Source: Luteibacter aegosomatis
GTDB lineage: Bacteria > Pseudomonadota > Gammaproteobacteria > Xanthomonadales > Rhodanobacteraceae
Reading direction: 5' to 3'
NCBI RefSeq assembly: GCF_023078455.1
Contig: NZ_CP095740.1
Coordinates: forward strand, 2,592,001 to 2,656,000
DNA: 64,000 nucleotides
Every line of letters begins with the position of its first letter. The stretch's first letter is position 1. Under the pieces are notes generated by a model. That model was not told where the DNA came from and made no database searches. It saw nothing but the letters and a program-made list of their open reading frames with translations. Shown here piece after piece: positions 11,301-17,526 of this stretch. The position numbers and the translations under genes are program-made.

Positions 11301-13184
11301 GGTGAGGCCACCGCTGCCGCCGATGCTGCCGGCGTACGACGCGCTCCCCGAAGCGGATTTCAGCGTCAGCGTGCCGCTGCCGAGGTCGACCGCGCCACCG
11401 GTGCCGGCGAGCGAAGGTGCCGTCATCGAGAAATCGTTGAGATCGAGCGTACCGCCGTTCACCACGAAGCCCTTGGTCGCACCCAGGGCGCTGGCGTTAC
11501 CGGCGGTCAGCGTGCCGCCGGTGACCGTGGTGGTGCCCGCGTAGGTATTCGCGCCGTCCAGCCTCCAACTGCCGGTACCGCTCATGGCGAGGTTGCCGGT
11601 GCCGGAAAGCACACCCGAATAGACGTTCGCGTTACCGCCGCCGAAGGTGATCGCATCGATGCCGCCGGCGACGTAGCTCGCATCGCCGGTGAGCGTCAGC
11701 GCGCCGCTACCATCGTTCGAGATGAGGTTGTTCGCGCCGTCGAACTTGAAGGTACGATCGGCGCTGCCTCCCGTGCCCGTATAGCTGAGCCTGCCGTTGA
11801 CCAGCGTGACCAGTCCGAGTACGCCGGTGCCGTTGCCGGCACCGAACGAGCTGTTCGTCCCGGTATCGGCCAGCACAGGCGCCTTCACCGTAATGGCGTT
11901 GATGCTCGTCGGCCCGGTATACGCGTTGTCCCCGCCCAACGTGATCGTCTGGCCCGCGCTGCCTACATAGGAGAATGCGCGATCGGACTCCGAACCGAGG
12001 ACGCCGGACAGGACGATGTCAGCGGAAAAGGCGCTGAATGTCATGGTGCCGAGCCACTGGTTCACGCCTGCGATGTTGCCGGTGAGGACAAGCGGACCGG
12101 TCCCCCGGTTGACCAGTGCGGTGCCACCGCTGGAGGTGTTCTGGAACTGCCAGTCACGATTCGACTGGCTGCCGGCACCGCTGTAGTTGAGCGTTCCGCC
12201 GAGGCCGCCGCCGGCCTGGACGACGATCACGCCATCGGTCGCGTTGACCGGCGCGCCGAGCGCACTGGGAAGACCGAGATCGGCCACGGAGGTGAACCCG
12301 TAGGTACCACCGCCGATGAACCCGGTGATGCCCGTGTAATCGCTCGCCGCGTTGCTCATGGTCACGCCGCTGGCCGCGGCGATGCCACCGGTGCCGGAAA
12401 AGCGTGCCGCACCCAGCGCCCCACGAAGATTGGCCCTGCTGTTGGTGGCCCCGGACAAGGTGACGACACGAGTACCGGCCAGCGCGGCGTTGGCGGTGAG
12501 ACCGGCCCCCGCGGCCAACGTCACGCCGTTGCCCGCGGCGCCCAGGCCGTTGTCGGACGAGACGACGAGCGTGCCGCCGAACACGTTGACGCCTCCGGTG
12601 AAGGTGTTGGCGCCTCCCAGGGTGAGCGTGCCGGCACCGTCCTTGGTCAGGCCGCCGTTGCCTGCGACGACCGAGTTGATCGTGCCCGTACCCGTGAGGG
12701 TCGGCGCGGTGCCCGCCAATGTCAGCGTCCCATCCTTGATCGTGTAGTTCGCCGTGGCGAACGTGATGTTGTGTACGGTCACGGGACTGCCGAGGCTGAC
12801 GATTCCCGCCGTGCTGCCCGCGAATATCGCGTTGTCCAGCGCCGCGTTGTTCCAGACGATGAAGGGCCCCGCGATGCCGTCGCTCGCAGAATTCCATATC
12901 GCCTGCGTGGTGTTCCACGTGCCCGTGCCGCCGCTGTCGGACGCGCCGGTATTCGGATCCCAGTAGCGCTCCGCCGCATGCGCCAGCGGTGCGTGCCAAG
13001 CCGCGATGGCGAAGAGGATGCCGGCCGCCAGCCCGATGCCTCGGCGGCTGCCGCGTGCGACGCGTCCATCGCCGCTCGTGCCGCTCCTGCGCCCCCTTCC
13101 CTTGCGATGCCTGCCGGCGAGTTCGGAAGCCACCACCCAGGCATTCAGTTCCCTGGACCAGACGACGCGGAACACACGATTCAT
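2310..13184 (-). CDS. Giant autotransporter with PATR beta-helix repeats
   Basis: A type Va autotransporter of about 3,624 aa, very long for the family. I start it at the ATG at 13184 because the protein then opens with MNRVFRVVWSRELNAWVVAS, the extended signal peptide region typical of large type V proteins, followed by a hydrophobic stretch ending in AHAAE. The passenger is an almost unbroken series of autotransporter-associated beta-strand repeats of the form GANTYTGGTTVxGGTLxLG. Three long modules recur, each starting with NFWDGP or SFWDGP near residues 1995, 2535 and 2905. The C-terminal 270-300 residues form the outer-membrane beta-barrel and end in the aromatic FRMRW. There is no evident enzymatic domain, so adhesion or aggregation is the likely role. 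Base composition matches the neighbours. Confidence 0.92.
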   Translation of the reverse strand: MNRVFRVVWSRELNAWVVASELAGRHRKGRGRRSGTSGDGRVARGSRRGIGLAAGILFAIAAWHAPLAHAAERYWDPNTGASDSGGTGTWNTTQAIWNSASDGIAGPFIVWNNAALDNAIFAGSTAGIVSLGSPVTVHNITFATANYTIKDGTLTLAGTAPTLTGTGTINSVVAGNGGLTKDGAGTLTLGGANTFTGGVNVFGGTLVVSSDNGLGAAGNGVTLAAGAGLTANAALAGTRVVTLSGATNSRANLRGALGAARFSGTGGIAAASGVTMSNAASDYTGITGFIGGGTYGFTSVADLGLPSALGAPVNATDGVIVVQAGGGLGGTLNYSGAGSQSNRDWQFQNTSSGGTALVNRGTGPLVLTGNIAGVNQWLGTMTFSAFSADIVLSGVLGSESDRAFSYVGSAGQTITLGGDNAYTGPTSINAITVKAPVLADTGTNSSFGAGNGTGVLGLVTLVNGRLSYTGTGGSADRTFKFDGANNLISNDGSGALTLTGDASYVAGGIDAITFGGGNANVYSGVLSGTGNLAMSGTGSWRLDGANTYAGTTTVTGGTLTAGNASALGATKGFVVNGGTLDLNDFSMTAPSLAGTGGAVDLGSGTLTLKSASGSASYAGSIGGSGGLTKLGLGTQTLTGANTYTGATTVGGGTLTLDFGAAGAPASNILGNASALVMSGGTLSVKGASASAQDFGGLTVTAGNNRINATAGSGGTLSLSLGGIARSGGLIDFTSGTGATIATTHADGALGGWATVNGTDYAQVSGGVITAFTGYQNKDDAGQWLNGDIVSDAGGNANTPFANTVNGNVVLGGLKYTALANSTVNVGAGNVLDVDGTILVTSSAGGSGQKIQGGSLSGSPGGGALGVQQNATGTFTVASTITDNGMPTDFTVGGSGTGAVNLTGANTYTGTTTVSGATLIFNTVANGGSASALGASSADASNLLFENGTLRYVGATASTDRGLTLVNGGPSRTIQVDGTANLTFGGLVTSPDDAGFTKVGGGTLSLTNATNDFVGPVVVGGGVLSVATIADGGQQSSLGASASDAANLTVAGGASLQYTGGTTSSDRGFTLSGGPGHVDVAQAATTLTMSGTVVGGGSLVKDGAGTLVLNGSNAYTGGNNVTAGTLRAGTDLAFGGAANGAGAGALTVAGGATADLDGHQVWVTGLNGAGSVALGATTGLLKLRGAGTFTGVISGAGGVSALAGSSQTFSGCGNTYTGPTSIVSGSITTDCLANGGQASGIGASGSAATNLTLNGGWLNYTGSNVGIDRSMQLTGNGGVAVNDASATLTISGTVQGAGQLAKGGEGTLLLTGANTYAGGTRIQQGVAKAGSSQAFGTGTMSIDNTAGATLDLNGFDTTVRSLSGGGTTGGSVLLGGATMSLTGSGNGVPEFAGTIRGSGAVVKGGNYRQLLSGCGSDYAGSTTVSAGTLSVNCLDNGGNASSIGASGAGASNLVLDGGTLQYVGTGSGTDRLFTLGASATSALDASGTGAVRFTNTGAVDFSSQNTAQTVTLTGTSTADNSLAAQITDNGTGKTSLTKTGTGTWILRNADSTYAGVTRIAGGVLGVDHLTDGGEGSSIGASSSAAANLVIGTGATLRYTGAGDTTDRLFTLATGSSVIESSGTGAIVFANTGSAAYTGTGNRTLGLGGTNADLNTMGGTIIDGSGGATTVVKNGTGTWALTGTNTYTGVTNVNGGTLQLGNGGTAGSIASATAFVESGATLAFDRSDQLTLGSLVTGSGGIRQAGSGTTVLTADNTYGGGTTISAGTLQLGNGGTTGSILGDVADNGTLAFDRSDVRTFNGVVSGSGGVTQRGGGTTVLARANTYGGATTVESGTLLVNGNQSAATGDATVRSGATLGGSGTLGGNVTVQQGGALSPGGASAAAGTLTIDGNLSLADGATMNYQLGQPDVVGGSLNDLTVVHGSLDLDGTLNVAATPGGSFGAGLYRIVSYDGTLNDHGLALGTVPQGTYQVQTSVAHQVNLLDSSGITLNFWDGPTGHANGTVDGGSGAWQNDTGNGNWTDPTGRFNAPYGSGQFGIFMGTAGTVTVDDTLGAVTSSGMQFAVDGYRVAGDGITLVAGDALIRVGDGTAAGAGMTATIDAALTGAGKLVKDDLGTLVLDGTNTYIGGTQVNDGVLQVSSDGNLGSTAGPLGFDGGTLRNTGAFVSARDVTVGQGGVTFDTQADLGLTHAIAGAGALTKTGAATLTLGAVNTYTGGTRIDGGTVTISDDANLGDAAGALALDGGTLLNTAAVTSTRDVTLGAGGGTFDTQGDLSLGGGVGGAGGLTKHGGGTLVLSADADYAGGTTINAGTLQLGNGGTAGSLVGDVVNDGTLVFDRSDDLTIGGTVTGGGAIEQQGNGTTVLTGTNSYQGLTAVRAGSLFIDGDQTAATGITSVDAGGTLGGKGLIGGDVTVADGGSLSPGGVGNAPGTLTVKGSLAFSDASGLDVTMGQANVIGGPFNDLVQVGGDLTLDGTLDVQVSSGGSFDPGIYRIIGYAGALTDHGLAIGSVPSPDYFLQTSVAHQVNLLNTAGLDVNFWDGPHAHNDGQVQGGDGVWQNDATNENWTVPDGSVNAPYDDRSFSIFAGTAGTVTVDASLGAVASGGMQFATGGYRIQGDDIALVDNPVVRVGDGTTAGIGMTATIASTLTGVEGLTKSDLGTLVLAGENTYTGNTTIVGGTLQLGEGSAGGSILGDVTDNGTLAFDRSDVHAFDGTVSGSGGIDQRGSGTTVLTADNSYTGTTTVSSGSLRVNGHQSAATGMTSVLAGGTLGGSGSLGGDVSVADGGTLSPGAADGSAGTLTIDGDLTLVAGARLAYQFGQPGTVGGSLNDLTVVHGDLTLDGTLDATTTPGGNFGPGVYRVFSYDGALIDRGLALGSPTTDAFVQTSIAHQVNLVNTTGLTLSFWDGPGHANDGSITGGDGTWRRADNDYWTEPDGAINAPFTDASFAVFAGTPGTVTVDNGNGQVAAGGMQFQTDGYRITGDALMLNASAATVRVGDGTAAGAAVTATIDAPLVGSAMLVKDDLGTLVLSGPNTYTGGTTVHAGTLQVSGDGNLGDPSGGLYVDDATVHTTGDVLTSRDVGLGGAASFDTDTGTTLDVARGITGTGSLTKTGGGTLVLGGASTYGGATTVAGGTLAAALGDAFDASSAFGVNDGATLDLAGFSQHVGSLANAGTVRFGQVPGTTLTVHGDYVGQGGTLSFDAALAGDDSVTDTLVVAGNTSGATDVRVNNVGGAGAQTTKGIKLIDVKGQSNGTFSLKGDYVFEGQQAVVAGAYAYRLYKDGTDGADGDWYLRSALTTGSGDQDPPSGPSPLYQPGVPLYEAYAGMLQQLNTLDTLAQRTGDREWQGPDKGNDMQPGEGLWMRVSGGDRTIRPDTSTSGANYDVSTWKAEAGVDTTLTEGEAGQLVGGATLRYGRNHAGVRSIYGQGRIDIDDYGVGASLTWYGDGGFYADGQARWMRFDSDIRSTTLARMLKGDNKGYGYAMSAELGQRLGLDESWSVVPQAQLSYGNARFDGFNDSFGTRVSQPEGNALTARGGVSIDYRRTYQGMATHVYAIANVYRNIDDNARADVAEVDVSSRTERTWGGLGVGTSLDWGGGRYSVYGEIQASKGGDSHVFNGTAGFRMRW

Positions 13185-13211
13185 CACCACCCCCTTTCCA
13201 TATGAAGGGGG
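13184..13211 (-). promoter_or_regulatory. Hairpin sequestering the autotransporter Shine-Dalgarno sequence
   Basis: In the transcript the sequence CCCCCUU (from plus 13205-13211) pairs perfectly with AAGGGGG (13190-13196) across the 8-nt loop CAUAUGGA. AAGGGGG is the only ribosome-binding sequence in front of the ATG at 13184, 5 nt downstream. The strong Shine-Dalgarno is therefore predicted to be locked in a 7-bp GC-rich stem. Confidence 0.6.
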
Positions 13212-13376
13212 CGAGCACGCTCCACCGCCACGCGCAGTTCATGCACGCGGAGCGGAATCAGACGTAAAGACGTCCCCCTGGTAGCGGAGGATCATACGCA
13301 GGCGTGATACACATATGAAACACATCACGCATCCATGAACATGTCGATTTCGGGATGCGCATCACGTTTTAGGACT

Positions 13377-15590
13377 TCACTCGCTTGGTCGTCGCACGTC
13401 GTCCGACGACACGGGAAGCTGCGCATCGAGAAATGCGTAGATGTCCGCCCATTGCGACGCTTCCGCACCGAGGGACGACTGGATCCCATGGCCCCCGTTC
13501 GCGTCGGTACGAATCCAGACAGGCTTTCCGCTCTCGTTCTGCGCCCGTATCTTCGCCACGAACTTACCCGTCTGCCAAGGCGACACGCGGCTGTCGTTGA
13601 GACCGACGAGAAACATCATTGCCGGATACGTGCCATGTGGCCGGATCTGCTGATAGGGATCCATCGCGAGGATGGCGGGAAAATCCTCCGCCTTGCGCGG
13701 GTCGCCCATCTCGCCGATCTGGTTCGCGCCGTTGGGGGCGTGCATCAGTCGCACGGGATTGAGTATGGGCACGAGAAAGATGGCCGCGCCGAACGCATCC
13801 GGGTACGCCGTGACGGCACCGCCGACGAGCAAGCCACCGGCACTGCCTGATATCAGCGCCGTGCGTTGCGGGCGGCTGTAGCCGAGGTCGCTCAGGCGGC
13901 CGACCGCCGCCACGAAATCCTCCACGCCCTTGTGCTTGTTCGCCCCCTTGCCCGCGAGATGCCAGGCCTCGCCTTTCTCGCCTCCGCCCCGCACGTGGGC
14001 GTACGCGAAGACGTTACCCTTCTTGACCCACTCCATGCGCACCGGCTTGAACGACGGTTGCAGCGTGAGTCCGTAGCTTCCGTAGCCGAACACGATGGCG
14101 CGATGGCTTCCGTCGAGCTTCGCGTCTTTCCGGTGCAGGATGGTAAGCGGAATACGCGTACCGTCCTTGCTGACCATGTCCGTTTCGGTCACGTCGATCA
14201 TGCCGTAGTCGGCGGGGCTGGCCTCGTCCTGCCCCAGGCTTTTCATGGTGCGGGTGCAGGGTTCGTAACGCCACGATTTCGGCGGCGCGGTCCAGCCGCG
14301 CAGTTCGAGCAGGAAGCCGTCCTCGGCATCGTTGGCGCGCAGCAGCGAGGCCGTGCCGGCCAGCGGCATCCTCACGGCATCCATCCTGCCGGTGGCGTAG
14401 TCGATGCGGCGAACGCCGTCGATGCCGTTGACGGACACCTTGAGATAGAGCGCATCACGCGCCGGGGCCAGGGTCTGCGCGTCGCTGAGGGTGAGGCCCA
14501 CGATGATCTCGTCGTCCCTCAGCCGGGTCACGGGCTTCGCGTCGCGTAGTCCGGCATCCTTCTTCGAGAGGTCGAGGGAAAGCACCTCGCCGTTCGAGTG
14601 CTCGCGCGTCGAGATCAGGTAAAGCGTGTCGCCGTGCAGCGCCGCGCCCACCACCTTGTCGTCCGGCGTGGCGATGCATCGCCATGCGGCGGAGGGCTTG
14701 GTCGCCTCCTCACGCGGCGTCACGCAAAACGCCGATTCGTTCTGCGCTCCCGACGCCGTGCCGAGCGCCCAGCGCGAGCCGGCGGGGAACTCCACCGTGG
14801 GAAAGCGATTGCTCGGCACCGGAAACGACGCGCTGGCCCCTGGCCCCGTGCCCGCGCGAAGCAGCACGGGATCGTTCGACGTGGGCGTACCCAACCGGTG
14901 CACGCGCAACCGCATGTCCTGCAGCGGGTCGCCGCCGGTGCGTTCGTTCGGCGGCGCCATCTGCGTATACGTGAATCCCGTGCCGTCGGGCAGCCAGTGC
15001 ACGTCGAACTCACCCCACACCGGTTCCACGGCGTCGACCTCGGAGGCCTTGCCGGAGGCGACATCCAGCACGTCCACCCGCGTGATTTCGTTGCCGCCGC
15101 GGTCGACGTTGACCGCCACCTTGCGGCCGTCCGGCGATGGCGAATAGTTGGTGATGGACGGCGACCCGCCCTGGCCTTGCAACGTGGCGGGGTCGAGCAA
15201 TGCGCGCTCGCGGCCGTCCGCGTCACGCACCATCAAGGTACCGCTGCCCTTCCCGGTCTGCAGGATGAAGAACATCCTCCCACCGGCGACGCGCTGCATG
15301 CGATGGATCACCGCGCTCGTGCCGCTGGCTTTCAGCGCCCGCAACCACGCGTCGAGCGTGGGCAGGGCATCCAGCTTCGTCCGCGTATCGTCGCCCTGGG
15401 CCGCCAGCCAGGCCTGGAATTCGGCGTTGTGTTCTCCCTCCATCCATCGGTAGGGATCGTGAAGCGTCTTGCCGAAAACGTTCTCCACCACGTCGTCGCG
15501 ACGGGCGACGGGTGGCGTGCCCGAATCGGCGGCGAGAACGGGGGCGGCCGTGACGACGGCGGCAAGCAGGGCGAGAACGATCGGGCGCAT
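13377..15590 (-). CDS. Exported prolyl oligopeptidase (peptidase family S9A)
   Basis: 737 aa. An N-terminal signal peptide (MRPIVLALLAAVVTAAPVLA) sends it to the periplasm or outside, unlike cytosolic family members. The first part carries the N-terminal beta-propeller typical of S9A (DPYRWMEG near residue 45). The hydrolase domain shows RGGGEKGEAW, the nucleophile motif ISGSAGG near residue 580, the acid in LNDSRV near 663 and the histidine in GGHG near 699, so the catalytic triad is complete. GSAGG resembles oligopeptidase B more than classic prolyl oligopeptidase GGSNGG, so substrate preference is uncertain. It should cleave short peptides after proline or basic residues. The gene stands 193 bp upstream of the autotransporter on the same strand; there is no sign that it processes that protein. 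Confidence 0.9.
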   Translation of the reverse strand: MRPIVLALLAAVVTAAPVLAADSGTPPVARRDDVVENVFGKTLHDPYRWMEGEHNAEFQAWLAAQGDDTRTKLDALPTLDAWLRALKASGTSAVIHRMQRVAGGRMFFILQTGKGSGTLMVRDADGRERALLDPATLQGQGGSPSITNYSPSPDGRKVAVNVDRGGNEITRVDVLDVASGKASEVDAVEPVWGEFDVHWLPDGTGFTYTQMAPPNERTGGDPLQDMRLRVHRLGTPTSNDPVLLRAGTGPGASASFPVPSNRFPTVEFPAGSRWALGTASGAQNESAFCVTPREEATKPSAAWRCIATPDDKVVGAALHGDTLYLISTREHSNGEVLSLDLSKKDAGLRDAKPVTRLRDDEIIVGLTLSDAQTLAPARDALYLKVSVNGIDGVRRIDYATGRMDAVRMPLAGTASLLRANDAEDGFLLELRGWTAPPKSWRYEPCTRTMKSLGQDEASPADYGMIDVTETDMVSKDGTRIPLTILHRKDAKLDGSHRAIVFGYGSYGLTLQPSFKPVRMEWVKKGNVFAYAHVRGGGEKGEAWHLAGKGANKHKGVEDFVAAVGRLSDLGYSRPQRTALISGSAGGLLVGGAVTAYPDAFGAAIFLVPILNPVRLMHAPNGANQIGEMGDPRKAEDFPAILAMDPYQQIRPHGTYPAMMFLVGLNDSRVSPWQTGKFVAKIRAQNESGKPVWIRTDANGGHGIQSSLGAEASQWADIYAFLDAQLPVSSDDVRRPSE

Positions 15591-15667
15591 GCTGGACTCC
15601 TGGCGAAGCGATGGGCGCGAGCGACCACGCGTTATGCTGTCAGCCTACGCAGCGCTCAAGGACGTCG

Positions 15668-16888
15668 ATGAAGATCGCCATCGCAGGATACGGAACCGCG
15701 GGACAGGCTACAGCCATCCTGCTGGATGCGCAGGGGCATGAAGTCACGGTTTTCGAAAAGAGCCCGGTGCTCGGCCCGGTCGGCACGGGATTCCTGTTGC
15801 AGCCCACGGGCCTGGGCGTGCTGGCACGGATGGGCCTGGCGGATCGCGCGCTATCGCTGGGCCAGCGTATCGACGAACTCCATGGCACGACGCCGCGCGG
15901 ACGCGCCGTGATGGCGATGCGCTACGGCGACCGGCGGCCCGGCTGTTTCGGCCTGGGCATGACGCGCGGTGCCTTGTTCGAACTCTTGCGTTCGGCATAT
16001 CCGGGAGCGACGGCGGTGCATACCGGCGTGCGCATCGTCTCCCACGACGAACGCGCGGGTACGCTGCGCGACGATGCCGGTCACGAACATGGCCCGTTCG
16101 ACCTCGTGATCGCCGCCGATGGGGCGAACTCCAGCCTGCGGGCGCAGGTGCCCGATGAGGTACGCCGCGACACGGTCTATCCATGGGGTGCCGTCTGGTG
16201 CCTCCTGCGTGCCGACGCGTGGACGGCCCACGACCGACTGTTGCAGCGCTACGCGGGAACGCGACGGATGATCGGCATGCTGCCGGTGGGACGTCGGCCC
16301 GGTCACGACGGCCGGTGGGCGACGTTTTTCTTCAGCCTGCCCGGCGACGAGGTGGATCGCTTCGCCGATGATGCATTGGCCGACCTCAAAGCCTCGGTGG
16401 CGTCGATATGGCCCGAGCTGATGCCGCACGTGGAAGATGTCGGCGAAGCGACGCAACTGCACAAGGCACGCTATCGCGACGTGGTGCTCAAGCGTCCGCA
16501 CCGTGGACGTCTGGTCGTGATCGGCGACGCCGCGCACGCGATGAGCCCGCAGCTCGGCCAGGGCGTGAACATGGCGCTGCTCGACGCCATGGCGCTGGCC
16601 GAGGCCTTGCGCGAACACGATGGGGTGGACGCCGCACTGCACGCCTATCGCCGCGAGCGCCAGGCCCATGTGCGCACCTATCAACGACTCAGCCGATGGC
16701 TGACGCCGCTCTTCCAGTCGGACCGTGCCTGGCTCGGCCACGGCCGCGACGCCCTCTTCGGCCCACTCGGCCGCTTGCCGGGTTCGCGCGGCAACGCGCT
16801 GAGCATCCTTACCGGAGAGGCCCGGCTGCCTCGTCGCCAGTCACGTAGCGATATCGCGTTACCCGACGCCCTCGACGAGGTGCAGTAG
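15668..16888 (+). CDS. FAD-dependent monooxygenase (UbiH/salicylate hydroxylase class)
   Basis: 406 aa from the ATG at 15668, chosen because AAGGA lies 6 nt upstream and the dinucleotide-binding fold starts at once (MKIAIAGYGTAGQATAILLD). The Rossmann GxGxxG is at residues 7-12, the conserved ADGANSSLR near 150, and the flavin ribityl site GDAAHAMSPQLGQGVNMALL near 285. These three motifs define class A flavoprotein aromatic hydroxylases. Substrate not predictable. It is transcribed divergently from the oligopeptidase gene, and its 3' end overlaps the convergent acetyltransferase gene by 30 bp. Confidence 0.88.
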   Translation: MKIAIAGYGTAGQATAILLDAQGHEVTVFEKSPVLGPVGTGFLLQPTGLGVLARMGLADRALSLGQRIDELHGTTPRGRAVMAMRYGDRRPGCFGLGMTRGALFELLRSAYPGATAVHTGVRIVSHDERAGTLRDDAGHEHGPFDLVIAADGANSSLRAQVPDEVRRDTVYPWGAVWCLLRADAWTAHDRLLQRYAGTRRMIGMLPVGRRPGHDGRWATFFFSLPGDEVDRFADDALADLKASVASIWPELMPHVEDVGEATQLHKARYRDVVLKRPHRGRLVVIGDAAHAMSPQLGQGVNMALLDAMALAEALREHDGVDAALHAYRRERQAHVRTYQRLSRWLTPLFQSDRAWLGHGRDALFGPLGRLPGSRGNALSILTGEARLPRRQSRSDIALPDALDEVQ

Positions 16889-17305
16889 CGGAAACGGCCT
16901 GCCCTCGCCGTCGGTTTCCGAGCGGCCGGCCACGGTGAATCCTTTGGCGCGGTAGAAGTCGAGCGCTTGCGGGTTCTGTTCGTTCACGTCCACCGTGAGC
17001 GCGCCCTTGCGCGAGCGGGCATGCTCGAGCAGGCGCGATCCGCCGCCTTTTCCGGCATGCGGGGGATCGATGAAGAGCGCCTCCAGCTTCGTGCCGTCCA
17101 GGCCCATGAAGCCGATGGGCTGGCCGTCGGCCTCCAGTACCCATACCTCGAGGAAAACCAGGGCACCGTCCCTCACGGCGGGAATGAGCGCCTCGATATC
17201 CGCCTCGCTCAGGAAGGTATGCGTAGCGCGCACCGAGCGCAGCCACAGGGCGAGGAGTCGCTCGCCATCCTCCGGCGTGGACTGCCGGATCGTGATGTTG
17301 TCCAT
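16859..17305 (-). CDS. GNAT-family N-acetyltransferase
   Basis: 148 aa from the ATG at 17305 (MDNITIRQSTPEDGERLLAL); a start 8 codons upstream is possible. Acetyl-CoA-binding features are LEALFIDPPHAGKGGGSRLL near residues 80-100, then LTVDVNEQNPQALDFYRAKGF, the usual motif B of single-domain GNATs. It resembles YjaB-type enzymes. The acetyl acceptor is unknown. It is convergent with, and overlaps, the monooxygenase gene. Confidence 0.85.
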   Translation of the reverse strand: MDNITIRQSTPEDGERLLALWLRSVRATHTFLSEADIEALIPAVRDGALVFLEVWVLEADGQPIGFMGLDGTKLEALFIDPPHAGKGGGSRLLEHARSRKGALTVDVNEQNPQALDFYRAKGFTVAGRSETDGEGRPFPLLHLVEGVG

Positions 17306-17526
17306 GGGTGAATCCCTTTCGTTCGACATGTAAGCGTATACGAACGCGGTGCCTCCGCACAGGTGTGATGCACGCCTCATTACCGGCACCACAGGCGAGA
17401 ACGGCTTCCTTCGGCATGAAGCTGTCACAGATACTCCGGACACTCCCACCGCAGGGCAAAAAACCACGACGTCGCCGCGCACCCCCATGGTGAGGGGCAT
17501 CGCCGCGTCCACCACAAGGGTGAGTC

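Noticed and set aside
2310..13184. Regular DNA repeats that could suggest a CRISPR or tandem satellite
   Set aside because: The repeats are degenerate, in frame and encode PATR beta-strands; there are no constant repeats with unique spacers of fixed length.
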